NCBI GenBank assembly: GCA_963675135.1
Contig: OY776120.1
Location: forward strand, 21,170,001-21,234,000
Length of the DNA stretch: 64,000 nt
DNA from: Galeopsis tetrahit
Taxonomy: Eukaryota > Streptophyta > Magnoliopsida > Lamiales > Lamiaceae
Reading direction: 5' to 3'
Shown: positions 10,309 to 20,011 of the stretch, one piece after another
How positions within the stretch are numbered: the stretch's first letter is position 1
How the letters are laid out: every line of letters starts with the position of its first letter
Translations under genes and position numbers: made by a program
The notes under the pieces: generated by a model
What the model was told of the DNA's origin: nothing
Databases searched by the model: none
Seen by the model: the letters and a program-made list of their open reading frames with translations, nothing else

Positions 10309-11789
10309 CCATGCAAGAAGAGCTGAACCAGTTTACCAGAAATGAAGTATGGGAGCTGGTAGACAGGCCAACTCATCAAGATGTCATTGGAACTAAATAG
10401 GTGTTCAAGAATAAGAAAAATGAAAATGACATCATTGTGAGAAACAAAGCAAGACTGGTGGCCAAAGGATATTGTCAATCTGAAGGGATAGATTATGATG
10501 AGACTTTTGCTCCAGTGGCCAGACTTGAGGCAATCAGACTCTTCTTAGCATATGCAGCTCACATGAGATTCAAGGTGTATCAAATGGATGTGAATAGTGC
10601 ATTTCTCAATGGGGTGCTCAAAGAAGAAGTATATGTTGAACAGCCCCCGGGATTTGAAGAAGGAGACAAGGTGTACAGATTGAAGAAAGCCCTCTATGGC
10701 TTAAAGAAAGCTCCAAGAGCTTGGTATGATACCTTATCACAATTCCTTCTAGATCATGGTTTTGTCAAAGGCACTGTTGACAGAACTTTGTTCAGAATCT
10801 GTGAAGGAGATGATATTTTGTTAGTCCAAATCTATGTGGATGACATTATATTTGGATCTCCAAATGAGAAGTTGTGTGAGAAGTTCTCCAAACTCATGCA
10901 AAGCAAATTTGAGATGTCCATGATGGGATTGATGAATTTCTTCTTAGGACTCCAAGTCACACAGTCTAAGAAAGGAATTTTCATCAATCAGGCGAAGTAT
11001 ACAAGGGACATGATCAAGAAATTTGGATGTGCTACAAGCAAGCCAGTCAGAATTCCTATGAATACTAACTGGAAAATGGACCCTGATGAAAGTGGAGAAT
11101 CAACAAACTCCACTAACTACAGAGGAATCATAGGATCCTTGCTATATCTCACTGCAAGCAGGCCTGATATTACATTTGCAGTTGGAGTATGTGCAAGATT
11201 TCAAGCTAATCCAAAGAAGAGCCATCTTGATGCTGCCAAGAGAATTCTAAGATATCTCAAGGGATCTGAGAATCTTGGATTATGGTATCCAGCTGATGAC
11301 AACATTGAGCTCACTGGATATTCAGATGCAGACTATGGAGGATGTAGAATTGACAGGAAATCCACCTCTGGAACTTGTCAATTCTTGGGCAGTAAGCTTA
11401 TCTCATGGTTCTCCAAAAAGCAAAATACAGTTGCCACTTCAACAACTGAAGCAGAATATGTAGCAGCTGGAAGTTGCTGTGCTCAGATACTTTGTCTCAG
11501 GCAACAATTGAGAGATTACAAAGTAATCTCAAATGAAGTGACAATATTCTGTGACAACAATAGTGCAATTGCTATCTCACAGAATCCAGTACTCCACACC
11601 AGATGCAAGCATGTGGATATAAAGCATCACTTCATAAGGGATCATGTGGAAAAGAAAGATATCAAGCTTGTCAAGATCCACACTGATAAGCAAAAAGCTG
11701 ATATCTTGACTAAACCATTGGCTGAAGCAAGGTTCTTAGAACTTTCAGCTGAATTGGGCTTACTTGATCCAGGGAAGATGGAGGAATAA
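10309..11789 (+). pseudogene. Reverse transcriptase and RNase H of the plus-strand element
   Basis: RT coding begins upstream of 10309 in another frame (about 10270, AMQEELNQF region). A TAG replaces an expected Trp codon at 10398-10400, and 10401-11789 is open for 462 codons. Visible are [45 protein letters not shown] and the catalytic [10 protein letters not shown]. RNase H follows with [27 protein letters not shown] and [15 protein letters not shown], ending [12 protein letters not shown]. Together these copy element RNA into DNA and remove the RNA template in cytoplasmic particles. Only the leading stop and frameshift disable it; the catalytic motifs look intact. Confidence 0.92.
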
Positions 11790-12463
11790 AGGAAGGAAGC
11801 TCATAAGAAGGGGGAAGTTCATTAAATTGAACTTCAGCAAAGTTGACCAACCTCACTGAAGCAATCTCCCAAAAAGGGAAACTCAGCAAAGTTGTCCTTA
11901 TGGTGTTCAGCAATGTTGGTCAGGAGCTTTGTCCTAGTGGGACCCAGTCAGCAACATTGGGACCCACTCAGGCATGTTAGTCAGACAGGTTGACCAAGAG
12001 AGAAGTCAAAACACATCTCAGGATGTTTGTCCGAATTAATTGGATAATTATTGCTATTTTTAGCATTGATTAGACATTTAAAAGGTTTCTTGGTCTAAGA
12101 GTAGGCCATTTTAGGATGGCGTGTACTATGAAGATCTTTGCCCCCAAAATGGCAAATCAGCATTAAATGCAAAATCTTAATTAAGATTTCATGAATTCTC
12201 GAGCCATCATCAAGGCCATTGATTTGCATTAAAACTCCATCAAACCGCTGAAAGCCCACTACCCCACTATATCCAATTGGTTCTTCAAAATTACCCACTG
12301 TTATATTCTATTAACCAACGGTTAATAAATCCCATTCATATATAAACTCCTCGATTTTTTTTTCCTTTCTTACTCACGCACTCACATTTCCAAACTCTTA
12401 AGATTTTCAAAACCTCTCAACCTGCAACTTTTCTCCAAAACCATTCTATCTCTCATATTATCC
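11790..12463 (+). other. Non-coding gap between pol and the post-pol ORF
   Basis: 674 bp without an ORF. The first part carries recurring AGCAAAGTTG/TCAGCAA words like those in the LTRs, and the last 130 bp carry a TATA-like box and a pyrimidine-rich leader before ATG 12464. It probably holds a promoter or splice acceptor for the downstream ORF. Confidence 0.5.
12339..12346 (+). promoter_or_regulatory. Candidate TATA box upstream of the post-pol ORF
   Basis: TATATAAA in CATTCATATATAAACTCC lies 118 bp before the ATG at 12464 and is followed by a CT-rich leader. It may drive a separate transcript, but a spliced genomic RNA is the other possibility. Confidence 0.4.
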
Positions 12464-15400
12464 ATGGCTCCCAAAATCAAGAGAGAAGAACTTGTAGACT
12501 TCAATGATCCATCCTTGGACATTGATTTCTCCTATCTCAGCAATCCAAACTCACTTTGGTTTGAAAAGCTAGTTGCATTTGATAGTCCAGACACTGAAGT
12601 CCATCAAGTCCTCCATTGGCTAAGGAAGGCTGGGCTAGAAAAGTTCTTAGGCACCAAGCCAGATTCCTGCCTGAACTCCTTCATGGCTGAATTCTTTGCC
12701 CATCTCAGATGGAAGGGCAAGAAGGGAGATGTGTGCACTAAGCTCACATATGCTGAGGAAGATGAAGAAGAAGAAAGTCAACATACCATCATCTTCACTA
12801 CAGAGGATTTAGATGCTAGCTTTGGGCTACCATCAGAGGGCCAGAATCCTGAAATCTACAAGGAAGGAGATGATCAGGAGTTCTACTTTCCATGGATGAT
12901 AGAACCCAAAAAGCTAGTAAGTGCTCAGAACAAGAATACTCTAAAGCCAGTGTTTAGGCACTTGTTTGATTGTGTGGTGAAAAGTTTGTTAAGCCACTCT
13001 GGGAGTGTTGAACAAATAAGTATGCCTAAATTGAGAGTTATGGCTGCTGTGATTGACTCTGGTGAGAAGAGAGTCAAGTTTGACTGGAAAAGCTTTATCT
13101 TGGACAAGATGATGAATGAGAAGTTCAAGTTTAAGGAGGTAAAACACCACAAGGTGGTGGTTGATGGAAGACTTCAGTTCTGCACAAGAGCCAGCCTGCT
13201 CTTAGAAAGATTTGCACATTATACCCACCTCCAAGCCAAGCCAAAGCCTTTCCCAGCTCAAAAGGTGATGTTTAGGAAGCTGTCTTCTAAGACAGAAAAG
13301 AGGAAGCAGGATGCAGCTTCCAAGAAAGCAGGTGTTGTTGTTCCCACAACCAGAACTTCTCCAAGAAAGAGAAAAGCTCAACCACCAAAAGCTCAGCCAA
13401 AGTTGAAGAAGATGAAGAAGATTCTGAGTGAATCTCCCCCAGAAAGCCAGTCAAGAAGTGGAGAAGCCACTTCTGAAGAGATTGAGAAGGTTGCTGAAGA
13501 AGGAGTCAATCCTCCTGAAGAAAGTGAAGAAGTCAGAGAGGTTGTCCCCTTTCAACCTGAGTCTGTAACAGAGTTTAGGGACCTTGATAAGACAACAAGG
13601 TCAGAAAGAAGAAGAAGAATCATCAAAACTTCTGAGAAGCAGAAGTTGATGGAAGAGGAGAAGAAAAAGAAGGAATTCTTCAAGGAGATTAGACAAGCAA
13701 GTAGGTCTAACTCCAAGTCCAAATCAAAGCCCAACAACCCTGAAGCCAACTCTCCTGATATTCAATCTCAAAGAATATCTCCATCAAGGCATGAAGAGGA
13801 GGAGTGCAAGACTCCTGAAGATGCCCCAATTATTGCAAAGAAAGTTTACTCTCCTGAAGGTGCTCCTGATAGAACAGGAATTGATGTGTTAGCTGATTTA
13901 GTTGACATTGAAGATAGGCCATTCTCCCCCCTTGATCCCAGACTTTTGTCTTATACCAAACTTCTTGAAACTGCTCTTCAAGAAGGTGATCAACTTACTC
14001 TCCCACCCATTCCAGCCATTCCAATTACCTCTTCAGGAACATTGCTCTCAAAAGCACCTGAATCCCAACTTGTTTTAAGCTCTTCTGAACCCAACCCTTC
14101 TGAACCCATCCTACCTGAATCCCAATCCAACCCTCCTGAATCCCAAGCCAAATCTTCTGAAGATGAAAGTGGTGAAGAGTACACCTATGAGGGGATGCTG
14201 AGGCAGATTGCCAAAGCCAATGTGGATGAGTTATATCCAGGACTGAAGGATTATCCTAGGCTGCAACAACAGTTCTATGATCTCAGAGCTCTTGTTGAGA
14301 CCAAGGATAGAACTATGGTGGAAATAGCTCAGGCTATTCAGGATAAAGGAGCAAGCTGGTGCCAGGTTGAAGAGAACAAGCTCTTGAACTTTGCAAATGT
14401 GAAGAAATCCAGTGTGTTGACCACTGAGGCCTTGTTCTGCACCATTGTTCATGAGAAGGTGCTTGCTGAGAGAGAAAGAATTGCACAGGGACTCAGACAC
14501 CCTGATAGTCCATCAGATGATGACAATGGTGATGATGATGGCAACACCAATCCCAATCCTCCTGGCCTCAATTCTGCTCAGGTACATTACTTGACCTATC
14601 CTTCTGTTAAGGACTCTGATCATTCAGAGGAGTTGACCAAAGATGGTGACTCAGTCCAAGATGCATTGGCCAAGGATGGTTCTCCTGAACCTGAGGCACA
14701 GCTTGACAATGTTGAGACTTCCATGGGAAAAGCTAGTTTGGCTAAAGCCTCATCAATGTCAAGACAGTTGGACATTGACCAGCCTTTAGTCATTCAGGAT
14801 GACTCAGTGGCCTTGGGATGCCCAAGCACTGTGATCTCCCAACAACTGCCCTTTGTGGATCCTGTTGAGGATATGGAGGTGTCAGGTTTAGGAAAAGGAG
14901 GAGTTGAAAAGGCACATAGTGATGAAAAATCAGAGGGAGGAGGTGAGGATGAGTGTATGATTACTGGTTCCCTGAGTGCACCAACTATAGAGGGAGATGA
15001 AGTAGAAATATTGGGTGCAGCCCAATATGAGAGTCAGGCTATTCTTCAAGTCAAATCTGAACTTGATGAATCCCTTGGTGAAAGGAGGCCTGATTCTCCA
15101 GTGAATGTGAGCTTATCTATTGAAAATGAAGAAAAGAAAGAAGTTGAAAATGAGAGTATAGGTGCTGATGAATCAGGCCTATTGGGAGATAAAAAGAATG
15201 AGGGTGTTGAGGGAGTTTTTACTAACACTCTTAGTTTTGCAGATTCAGTAGCTGTCACCATTGAGCAAATTTTTTGCAGATGCCTCTCTTACAAAAATTC
15301 CACCTTGAACAAAATCTACTTTGAGCAAGCAAATGCAACTGAGGCTAGCTTGCAAATTGCATCAAAAACTGCAACATCCATTGAGCAACAGTCAGAGAAG

Positions 15401-15841
15401 TTGGATTCTTTGGTCAGGGAAGTTGAGAAAGCTCATGCTGCAACAGTAGACACCCTAGATGACCAAGGAAAGACTCTAGCCTCTGTGGAAATGAGGCTAA
15501 CTGGCTCAGAGGAGGTAATCCTACCTACACTGGATGAAAGGATCTGTGGTGTTGAAACTGGACTGCAAACAGTTTCAACAGAGGTAACAAAGGCAAAGGA
15601 AGAGATGGTGAAATTCACAAAATTTGTGCAGAAAGAGCAGAAAGGCCTTAAAGATTTGTACAAGCATAATGTGAGAGCCTTGAGAAGGACAATCAAAGAT
15701 GCATTAAGGCAAAGAACTGCTACACAGAGAAAGAAGGTTGAAGAATTGAAAGCTGCAATGGTGAAAGAGGCTGCAGAGAAGTTCACTGTTGAACTTATGG
15801 CCAAAGTGTCTGATCAAGTTGTGGCTAACCTCACTGATTAA
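12464..15841 (+). CDS. Sirevirus post-pol (envelope-like position) ORF, first 1,125 codons
   Basis: An open frame from ATG 12464 to TAA 15839-15841. The N-terminal 270 residues form a globular-looking domain (HQVLHWLRKAGLEKFLGTKP; DLDASFGLPSEGQNPE; LRVMAAVIDSGEKRVKFDW) seen in plant transposon-associated proteins. A lysine/arginine-rich patch near 296-325 could be a nuclear signal. The middle is Ser/Pro/Glu-rich and disordered, with PSEP/PPES-type runs near 545-570, a conserved YTYEGML...YPGLKDYPRLQQQFYDLRALVETKD block near 570-620, and a probable coiled coil at about 925-1125. I see no signal peptide or transmembrane segment, so an envelope role is unsupported. A homologue sits in the same place in the minus-strand elements. 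The frame resumes directly after this stop. Confidence 0.8.
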   Translation: MAPKIKREELVDFNDPSLDIDFSYLSNPNSLWFEKLVAFDSPDTEVHQVLHWLRKAGLEKFLGTKPDSCLNSFMAEFFAHLRWKGKKGDVCTKLTYAEEDEEEESQHTIIFTTEDLDASFGLPSEGQNPEIYKEGDDQEFYFPWMIEPKKLVSAQNKNTLKPVFRHLFDCVVKSLLSHSGSVEQISMPKLRVMAAVIDSGEKRVKFDWKSFILDKMMNEKFKFKEVKHHKVVVDGRLQFCTRASLLLERFAHYTHLQAKPKPFPAQKVMFRKLSSKTEKRKQDAASKKAGVVVPTTRTSPRKRKAQPPKAQPKLKKMKKILSESPPESQSRSGEATSEEIEKVAEEGVNPPEESEEVREVVPFQPESVTEFRDLDKTTRSERRRRIIKTSEKQKLMEEEKKKKEFFKEIRQASRSNSKSKSKPNNPEANSPDIQSQRISPSRHEEEECKTPEDAPIIAKKVYSPEGAPDRTGIDVLADLVDIEDRPFSPLDPRLLSYTKLLETALQEGDQLTLPPIPAIPITSSGTLLSKAPESQLVLSSSEPNPSEPILPESQSNPPESQAKSSEDESGEEYTYEGMLRQIAKANVDELYPGLKDYPRLQQQFYDLRALVETKDRTMVEIAQAIQDKGASWCQVEENKLLNFANVKKSSVLTTEALFCTIVHEKVLAERERIAQGLRHPDSPSDDDNGDDDGNTNPNPPGLNSAQVHYLTYPSVKDSDHSEELTKDGDSVQDALAKDGSPEPEAQLDNVETSMGKASLAKASSMSRQLDIDQPLVIQDDSVALGCPSTVISQQLPFVDPVEDMEVSGLGKGGVEKAHSDEKSEGGGEDECMITGSLSAPTIEGDEVEILGAAQYESQAILQVKSELDESLGERRPDSPVNVSLSIENEEKKEVENESIGADESGLLGDKKNEGVEGVFTNTLSFADSVAVTIEQIFCRCLSYKNSTLNKIYFEQANATEASLQIASKTATSIEQQSEKLDSLVREVEKAHAATVDTLDDQGKTLASVEMRLTGSEEVILPTLDERICGVETGLQTVSTEVTKAKEEMVKFTKFVQKEQKGLKDLYKHNVRALRRTIKDALRQRTATQRKKVEELKAAMVKEAAEKFTVELMAKVSDQVVANLTD

Positions 15842-17182
15842 CTTCAGGCCAAACTTGATCAATCACTGAAAGCCACTTTAGATGCCATTGTTGCTCAAAA
15901 GATGAAACCTGTTCACACATTCTTGAGCATGGCAGATGACAAAATGCAAAATATTCATGATGAGAATGTTTACCTACTGCAGGAGTTGAAGTCCCTCACT
16001 CATGCTCACTCACATCTCTCTGTCAGTATAAGTGACTTGAAGCCCCAGTGTTTTGATAATGCCAAAAAGGGGGAAAGAGAGAGAGCTAGGGCAAAGGGAA
16101 CCTTGGTTATTGGTGAATCCAAAGGAAAGGAGAAGGTCCCTGATGTTGAGGAGGAGGCAGTAGAAGACATTGGGAAAGGAAAAGGCCCAATGAACATTGA
16201 GAACTTGACTGAGGAAGAGCAGATTCAAATTGCTGTTAAAGAGTCCATGATGTCTGCAATGGAGAGTCAGGCAAGGAAGCAACAAAGGCCTGGTGGTGAG
16301 TCAGCAGGACTTGAACCCAAAGAGAAGGTTGTTGAAGTAAGGGGGAAGGTGACAAGGTCATCTGAAAGAAAAAGGAAGGAATTGCAAGCCTTCAATGAAT
16401 TCCCAACCAGCCTGACTTTGCCATCAGAATTTCAGTCTGAAGAATCAACTCCAGTGAGGAAATCCAAGAGGATGAAGAAAGCAGCCAAGCTGCCTGCCAT
16501 TGAAGAAGAAGAAGTTGAAAAGGATCCAAGAGAGCCTGAAGTTACTGTGCCCAAGCTTGCTGATGATCCTTCTAAGCTGTTTGAAGAAGGATTTGGAAAG
16601 GATCCAGAGACACAGGAGAAGCTAGCTCTTCTAAGAGCTAAGGAGAGAATGGATCAATTGGTTGAGGCCAACAAGGCAAGAGATGGAAGGAGGGCAAACT
16701 TCAAAGCTCCAAGAAGGAGGGCTTCTTACAGAAAGCTCAAACCACAAATGCTGCAAAGATGGGACACTCAGTACCCTCACCATGATAAGTGGGTTCCAAT
16801 CTCACTGAATGATGCATGGGAGGAGGCCAAGAGAAGTTTTGTATATGACTTTTATGTCATTGGAAAGTGGCTTGAAGAGAGTGTAGATGAAGACTTTGTG
16901 CAGTTTATGTTTGAGAACCATAGGGACCTCTACCAAAAGCTGTTTGCAGCAGCTGAGATGGCCAGAGTTGAATTCAAGGCCCCTGGTCCTATTTTGTACA
17001 TGCCTCCTAAGTTCAATGGGAACTTAATTGATGAGGGAAAGATACTGGAAGAATTCATCAACATCATGAGGATGGAGAAGTTGAAGCCTGGCCCTAAAGG
17101 AACCAACAAAGAGATCTGGGAACTGAAGAAAAGAGTATGGGCTCAGTATGGCATTGCTCCTCAAGATGATGGAACTCTCTGA
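15842..17182 (+). pseudogene. Post-pol ORF, C-terminal 446 codons beyond a single stop
   Basis: Same frame as the preceding ORF; only the TAA at 15839 separates them, where the minus-strand homologues read through with a Phe codon. From the first downstream ATG at 15902 it encodes 426 residues: more heptad-like sequence, a basic linker, an EE-rich stretch (EEEEVEKDPREPE), the motif DPSKLFEEGFGKDPETQEKLALLRAKERMDQL, and a conserved C-terminal domain (RASYRKLKP, WVPISLNDAWEEAKRSFVYDFYVIGKW, ILYMPPKF). Stop TGA at 17180-17182. Complete, the protein would be about 1,572 residues, much longer than envelope-like ORFs I recall for Sireviruses. Function unknown. Confidence 0.75.
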
Positions 17183-17482
17183 TGGATAAGTTCACTTCTT
17201 CCCTATCTGGTTTTTATGATTACTTATGATGTTGTTATTCTACTTTCTTTGTATCAGTCTTGTTGTCCTTTGATTTTCTGATCTGTAATGCTCAATGATA
17301 TATAAAAGGATCACTGATTTTCTATCAAGAGATAAGCTCATTATCTCAACTAACCTGACATTACATATATATTTGATTTATTGTGCTAACAGTTTCTTTC
17401 AGGCAAGTTGACCAGTTCACTCTCCTTGAAGGTAAAGTATAGTATAAGTCAAGTTCCCTTTGTAATAGGTTTTGGCATCATC
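17183..17482 (+). other. 3' untranslated region of the plus-strand element
   Basis: 300 bp of AT-rich sequence between the post-pol ORF and the polypurine tract; no ORF or repeat recognised. Confidence 0.5.
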
Positions 17483-17496
17483 AAAAAGGGGGAAAT
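17483..17496 (+). promoter_or_regulatory. Polypurine tract of the plus-strand element
   Basis: AAAAAGGGGGAAAT directly precedes the 3' LTR and follows GGCATCATC, the arrangement typical of Sireviruses. It primes plus-strand DNA synthesis. The minus-strand elements have the same tract at 32604-32617 and 51291-51304. Confidence 0.9.
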
Positions 17497-19095
17497 TGTT
17501 GGGAATAAAATGATTTTGATCTAGATACCAAAACCCCTAATTGATGATGTTCAGATTAGTTGAGATAAGCTCAAGTCTAGTTCAGGCAAGTTGTCTCAGT
17601 ACACTTGAGTATGTAGATTGCTTAAGTGAAAAATCTCAGGAATGTTGTGAGATTTTAATATTCAGGATAGTTGTCTAAAGCTGGAATGTTAGGCAGCTTG
17701 ATAAGTCTATAGGCCAAAGTTGCTGAACTTTCAAGACAGACTGACCAAGTGGACAACTTACCTGAAGAGATCAAGAGCAGTAAAGCAATGCTCATAAATG
17801 CAAATGATCAAGACAGTTGAAGTACAAATGATCAAGAGCATTAAATGTCAAAGCCCACAGAAGACACATGAAACATTTATTGCCAATCATGCCTGAACCA
17901 AGCATTAAAGACTTAGAGCATTAAAGAGTGAAGCATTGAATGAATGTTGGAACATTCTAAATTGCAGCAGGAATGTTCAGGGAGCTTGTCCCATCTGACC
18001 GTTGGTTGAGTGTAGCTTCCGCCACAAATCAACCTTGGGAAATGTGCATATTTGGAATCTGACACAAGTCATCTCAGCCGCATTTTTCTGAAGTCAACAC
18101 ATTCATTCAAGCAACCATTGAAGAGGTCTTTTACACAGTGGATAAAAGAATGCCAAGGCTCATAGCCGTTTCAATGGTGCTGCAAATAGACAAGTTTAAT
18201 TTGCTATCCCTCCAACGGTTAGCTGCTCAAATTTGCCTATAAATACAGAAGTGATCAAGGGATTCAGACATCCAACTACAAGCTATCAAACTATCATCAA
18301 GCTTTCAAAGGAAACCAAGCCGTTCTCTAGAATCCCAAGTTTCCTGAATCACTTCATCAAGCTAAGCCAATCTTTGTAGAATATCCAAAGCTTAGCATTG
18401 AGATATCCTAAGCCTTTACACTGTTCTTATTGTAAAGGATATCTCTATTAGTTGGAACCAAACCTCAAACCCTATCTCATTTAGTGAAGAAAGAGTTTGT
18501 TGTAGAAGTGAGGAGTTAAGGACTGTTATTGTGAATCACAGCCTTAACCCAGAGAGATTGAGCACTAGGACTCAAGTTTATCCTAGGGATCAAAACACTA
18601 AGAGAGTGTTGTTGATCAGTGCACCTTGGCACTATAAAACAAGCTAATTCCATTGTGAAGGAATTATCCTGTTCAATCAGGGAAAGTGGATGTAGGAGCT
18701 TGAGTCTCTGAACCACTATAAACTTGTGTGCCATTTACTTACTGCACTCTTTATTTACTTACATTCCAACATATTTTAAAGAGCAAAATTCAATAAGTTA
18801 AGAAAAACTGTTTTGGACAAAGTCCCTGATAACTGTATTTTTTCAGAAATTAAATTGGAGTATCTCTTTGAGTCAAAGGCCAACCACATTCCGCACTTAG
18901 CAACTCTTTTAGATATCTAGCCAACTGATCACTCAATAGTAATCAGTAGGACAGGTATCTATCAAAGTTCTCACTCAGGCTAGTTGTGAGACAACTTGCC
19001 TGATAAGACCAGTTTGTCAAAAAGAAAAGAATTTGCATACACAAGTGCATTCCCCCCCCCCATACACTTGTGTTATACTCCACCAAGGACCACCA
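17497..19095 (+). repeat. 3' LTR of the plus-strand Sirevirus-type element
   Basis: 1,599 bp, starting TGTTGGGAATAAAATG and ending GGACCACCA beside the TSD CAGTT. Differences from the 5' LTR are scattered and mostly C/T or G/A changes, plus length change in the C-tract. Confidence 0.95.
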
Positions 19096-19100
19096 CAGTT

Positions 19101-20011
19101 CAATACAGATGGATGTATCCATACGAGAGGCAATTTAATTAATTTCTCATACGATTCTTCAAATTATCTAAACTTACGATTCTTAAAATTTAATCAGGTA
19201 TCTTCGCACCTTGAAATTAAGCGTGGGTAACAAAGCATGTGTTGAAGCTTCGATTGCGAATGCATATTTAACTAAACATGCGTCAATGTTTTGTTCTCAC
19301 TATTTCGAGGACCATGTTACGACAAGGATACACAATGTACCTCGTAATTACGATGGTCGGGACGAAGTACATGAGTATGTTGAGGGAACTATTTCCATAT
19401 TTAAGGGGCCTGGTAAACGATTTGGAAAGCCTAAGAAAAGATGGATTTTAGACGAGGAGAAAAAAGTTGCTCATACGTACGTGTTGTTGAATTGTTATGA
19501 GGTGTAGCCATATATATGTTCAGTAAGTCAATCTGACCAAAATGTTTTTTAATCCAATACTTAGTGTTGATATGTCTTATTAATCTTATATCGTACATAG
19601 GCTATTCATACAAAAACTTCAAGTTGTTCAACCAAATCTCTCGGCCACTGAATCAGATTTAAGCCTACAAGATGGGTTTGCGTCGTGGTTTGAAGAAATT
19701 GTAAGTTGTCTTAAAATAACGATCTGGGTAAAGTGTTAAGTTAATAAATATTCTCATATTAATTCGGCTTATATATATAGGTGAAGATAAATCGCGTCGA
19801 GAACAGGTTTTTATACGATCTTTCTGCCGGTCCGTCTGGTCAAGTTCTTACGTACACAGGGTATTATGTGAACGGGTACAAATTCCACACTATGGCTTAT
19901 GGTGCATCTAGAGCAACATCAAACAGTGGGGTTTTTATCAAGGGAAAAAACTATGATGCGGATAAGGAAGATTTCTATGGGAAAGTCGAGGAAGTAGTCG
20001 AATTAGGCTAA
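19101..20011 (+). pseudogene. CACTA TNP2-like transposase, 3' part, with introns and stop
   Basis: Reading resumes after the TSD with QYRWMYPYER, then an apparent 68-bp GC-AG intron (19130-19197), then YLRTLKLSVGNKACVEASIANAY and on to about 19522. Further exon-like blocks lie at 19601-19700 and 19781-20011, separated by GTAAG...AG introns. The last block carries NGYKFHTMAYG and GVFIKGKNYDAD, typical of the region before DUF4216. An in-frame TAG follows LLNCYEV (19505-19507), and the join to the third block is one base out of frame, so this is a decayed gene. At 20012 the sequence changes to a copia LTR relic, removing the true C-terminus. Confidence 0.8.

Larger units (their letters stand above)
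5643..19095 (+). mobile_element. Complete Sirevirus-type Ty1/copia LTR retrotransposon
   Basis: The LTRs 5643-7242 and 17497-19095 are bounded by TG...CA and flanked by a perfect 5-bp target duplication CAGTT (5638-5642 and 19096-19100). The internal order is PBS, Gag, protease, integrase, RT, RNase H, extra ORF, PPT; integrase before RT places it in copia. The initiator tRNA-Met PBS, the AAAAAGGGGGAAAT purine tract beside the 3' LTR, and an ORF after pol point to the Sirevirus (SIRE/Maximus) group. By eye the LTRs differ at about 20 of 1,600 positions, mostly transitions, so insertion is fairly recent. Several in-frame stops and a linker deletion make this copy non-autonomous. Confidence 0.95.
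2501..20011 (+). mobile_element. CACTA transposon, family 2 (GGCATCGG repeats), autonomous type, broken
   Basis: The left end CACTACAAAATAATTTG at 2501 is followed by about ten GGCATCGG/CCGATGCC repeats (2520-2760), a shared internal module, a hairpin, and a TNP2-like gene in the same orientation. The span is interrupted by the LTR retrotransposon 5643-19095. Coding similarity stops at about 20011, where a relic copia LTR begins, and I found no right terminus. CACTA elements move by cut-and-paste using TNP2-type transposase and make 3-bp target duplications; the left flank here is ACC, but without a right end this cannot be tested. Confidence 0.75.

Noticed and set aside
12464..17182. Envelope glycoprotein assignment for the post-pol ORF
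   Set aside because: Position alone suggests it; I see no signal peptide, transmembrane helix or furin-like site, so I only call it a post-pol ORF.
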